Shown here: piece after piece, positions 63,338-64,000 of the stretch
Layout of the letters: each line of letters opens with the position of its first letter
Numbering within the stretch: the stretch's first letter is position 1
NCBI RefSeq assembly: GCF_001182785.1
Contig: NZ_CP012099.1
Coordinates: forward strand, 4,648,501-4,712,500
Direction of reading: 5' to 3'
Source of the DNA: Bacillus thuringiensis
GTDB taxonomy: Bacteria > Bacillota > Bacilli > Bacillales > Bacillaceae_G
DNA: 64,000 bases
Notes under the pieces: generated by a model
What the model saw: only the letters and a program-made list of their open reading frames with translations
Database searches by the model: none
Told to the model about the DNA's origin: nothing
Translations under genes and position numbers: made by a program

Positions 63338-63805
63338 CTACTCTTTATATCTCACCGGTTCATTTCGAATAATAAATAAATGAATCGGTAAAAAAACCGA
63401 AAATGTGATTACATGAATAATCGTAAATAATATAGAGTTCGTTCCATATCTGTCTAAAATAGCGTAGATAAGATAAATGGACAATACAATCGATACAGCT
63501 GTTGCTAGTAAACTTATAATTGGTACGAAATTAAAAATGAAACATGCAACATATATACCGAATACTTTCCACCCTGCTTCTTCTTTCAAAAAATCTGGTA
63601 ATTTATCTTTCGCTAAGTCACCCCACGTCTTACTATTCAAAAACGGAATAAACGCAAGCACCCCGTCCGTTGCACCATCATTTTTCGCCATCGAATAAAG
63701 TGCAAAAGCCGTTAACAAATATGAAATAATTGCCCAAATCAATATAACAAGAATAAACGCAAAACTAAGAGCAAAGAAACCTGCTAGTACGCCTTGATCC
63801 TCCAT
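63338..63805 (-). CDS. Hypothetical membrane protein, four segments
   Basis: 155 residues with hydrophobic segments at about 10-40, 80-105, 107-122 and 125-145, and a central polar part (NDGATDGVLAFIPFLNSKTWGDLA). The loop recalls small Firmicute membrane proteins whose substrates are unknown. AGAGGAGAGGATAAG precedes ATG 63805. I do not recognise a named family. Confidence 0.75.
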   Translation of the reverse strand: MEDQGVLAGFFALSFAFILVILIWAIISYLLTAFALYSMAKNDGATDGVLAFIPFLNSKTWGDLAKDKLPDFLKEEAGWKVFGIYVACFIFNFVPIISLLATAVSIVLSIYLIYAILDRYGTNSILFTIIHVITFSVFLPIHLFIIRNEPVRYKE

Positions 63806-63922
63806 CTTATCCTCTCCTCTCTACTTTCAACATATTTCATTACATTGCAAGTTATGTTTTAAAATTTATCCAAACTCTTTGTATAATAAGAGAAGAAAGA
63901 AAATAAGAGAGGAGAAACACTT

Positions 63923-64000
63923 ATGCATCCATTTGTAAAAGCATTACAAGAGCATTTTACAGCTCATCAAAATCCTGAAAAAGCAGAACCTATGGCTCGT
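63923..64000 (+). CDS. alkD: DNA alkylation repair protein AlkD, N-terminal fragment
   Basis: Starts MHPFVKALQEHFTAHQNPEK and runs off the window after 26 codons. The sequence matches the N-terminus of the B. cereus HEAT-repeat glycosylase AlkD, which removes bulky and cationic alkylated bases. The AGAGGAGAAACACTT site is strong. Confidence 0.85.
   Translation, partial: MHPFVKALQEHFTAHQNPEKAEPMAR

Overview
The window is a chromosomal segment of a Bacillus cereus group bacterium. This rests on gene content, protein sequences close to those I remember from B. cereus, B. anthracis and B. thuringiensis, low G+C, strong AGGAGG-type ribosome binding sites, a large rrn operon followed by 22 tRNA genes, and copies of a bcr1-like intergenic repeat. 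The species cannot be fixed from this sequence alone.

Layout. 1-2.0 kb: end of an ABC transporter ATPase gene and its BceB-type permease. 2.06 kb: a tiny YjcZ-family spore protein. 2.4-8.5 kb (minus strand): a catabolic operon (amidohydrolase, DgaE-type PLP ammonia lyase, DgaF-type aldolase, PfkB sugar kinase, GntR regulator, GntP permease) that looks like a PTS-independent route for a glucosaminate-like amino sugar acid. 8.9-11.6 kb: VanR/VanS-type two-component system and a VanY-type D,D-carboxypeptidase. 11.9-20.5 kb: menaquinone genes menF-D-H-B-E-C, divergent from menA. 20.6-24.4 kb: YteA-type zinc-finger protein, cold-shock protein, AIM24-family protein, a class 3 lipase and two very small genes. 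24.5-32.5 kb: glycogen operon glgB-C-D-A-P. 33-37.8 kb: a CalY/TasA-like protein and a 1407-residue secreted subtilase with cohesin-like and dockerin-like C-terminal parts. 38.2-41.7 kb: ldh with Rex boxes, then a divergent TetR/MFS efflux pair. 41.8-48.9 kb: a complete rRNA operon (16S-23S-5S) with 22 tRNAs, minus strand. 49-64 kb: MgtC, a K+ channel, then a block whose order resembles the B. subtilis yug/kap region (yugN, pgi, DUF378, yugI, alaT, alaR, a hydroxyacid dehydrogenase, yugF-like hydrolase, DUF1871, patB, sodC-like, kapB, kapD), an ArsB/NhaD-type transporter, a small membrane protein and the start of alkD.

Nothing resembles a phage, integrated plasmid, CRISPR array or IS element. 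The most interesting material is intergenic: (a) modular bcr1-like elements whose hairpin arms covary between copies and whose ends sit on stop codons; (b) a 41-bp tandem repeat family, apparently built of two about 20-bp halves, at four loci; (c) mirror-image promoters with inverted repeats at menF/menA and tetR/MFS; (d) a 16-codon leader ORF overlapping the efflux gene. Among proteins, the PTS-independent glucosaminate-like operon, the SodC-like lipoprotein that lacks two metal ligands, and the subtilase with both cohesin-like and dockerin-like parts deserve checking.
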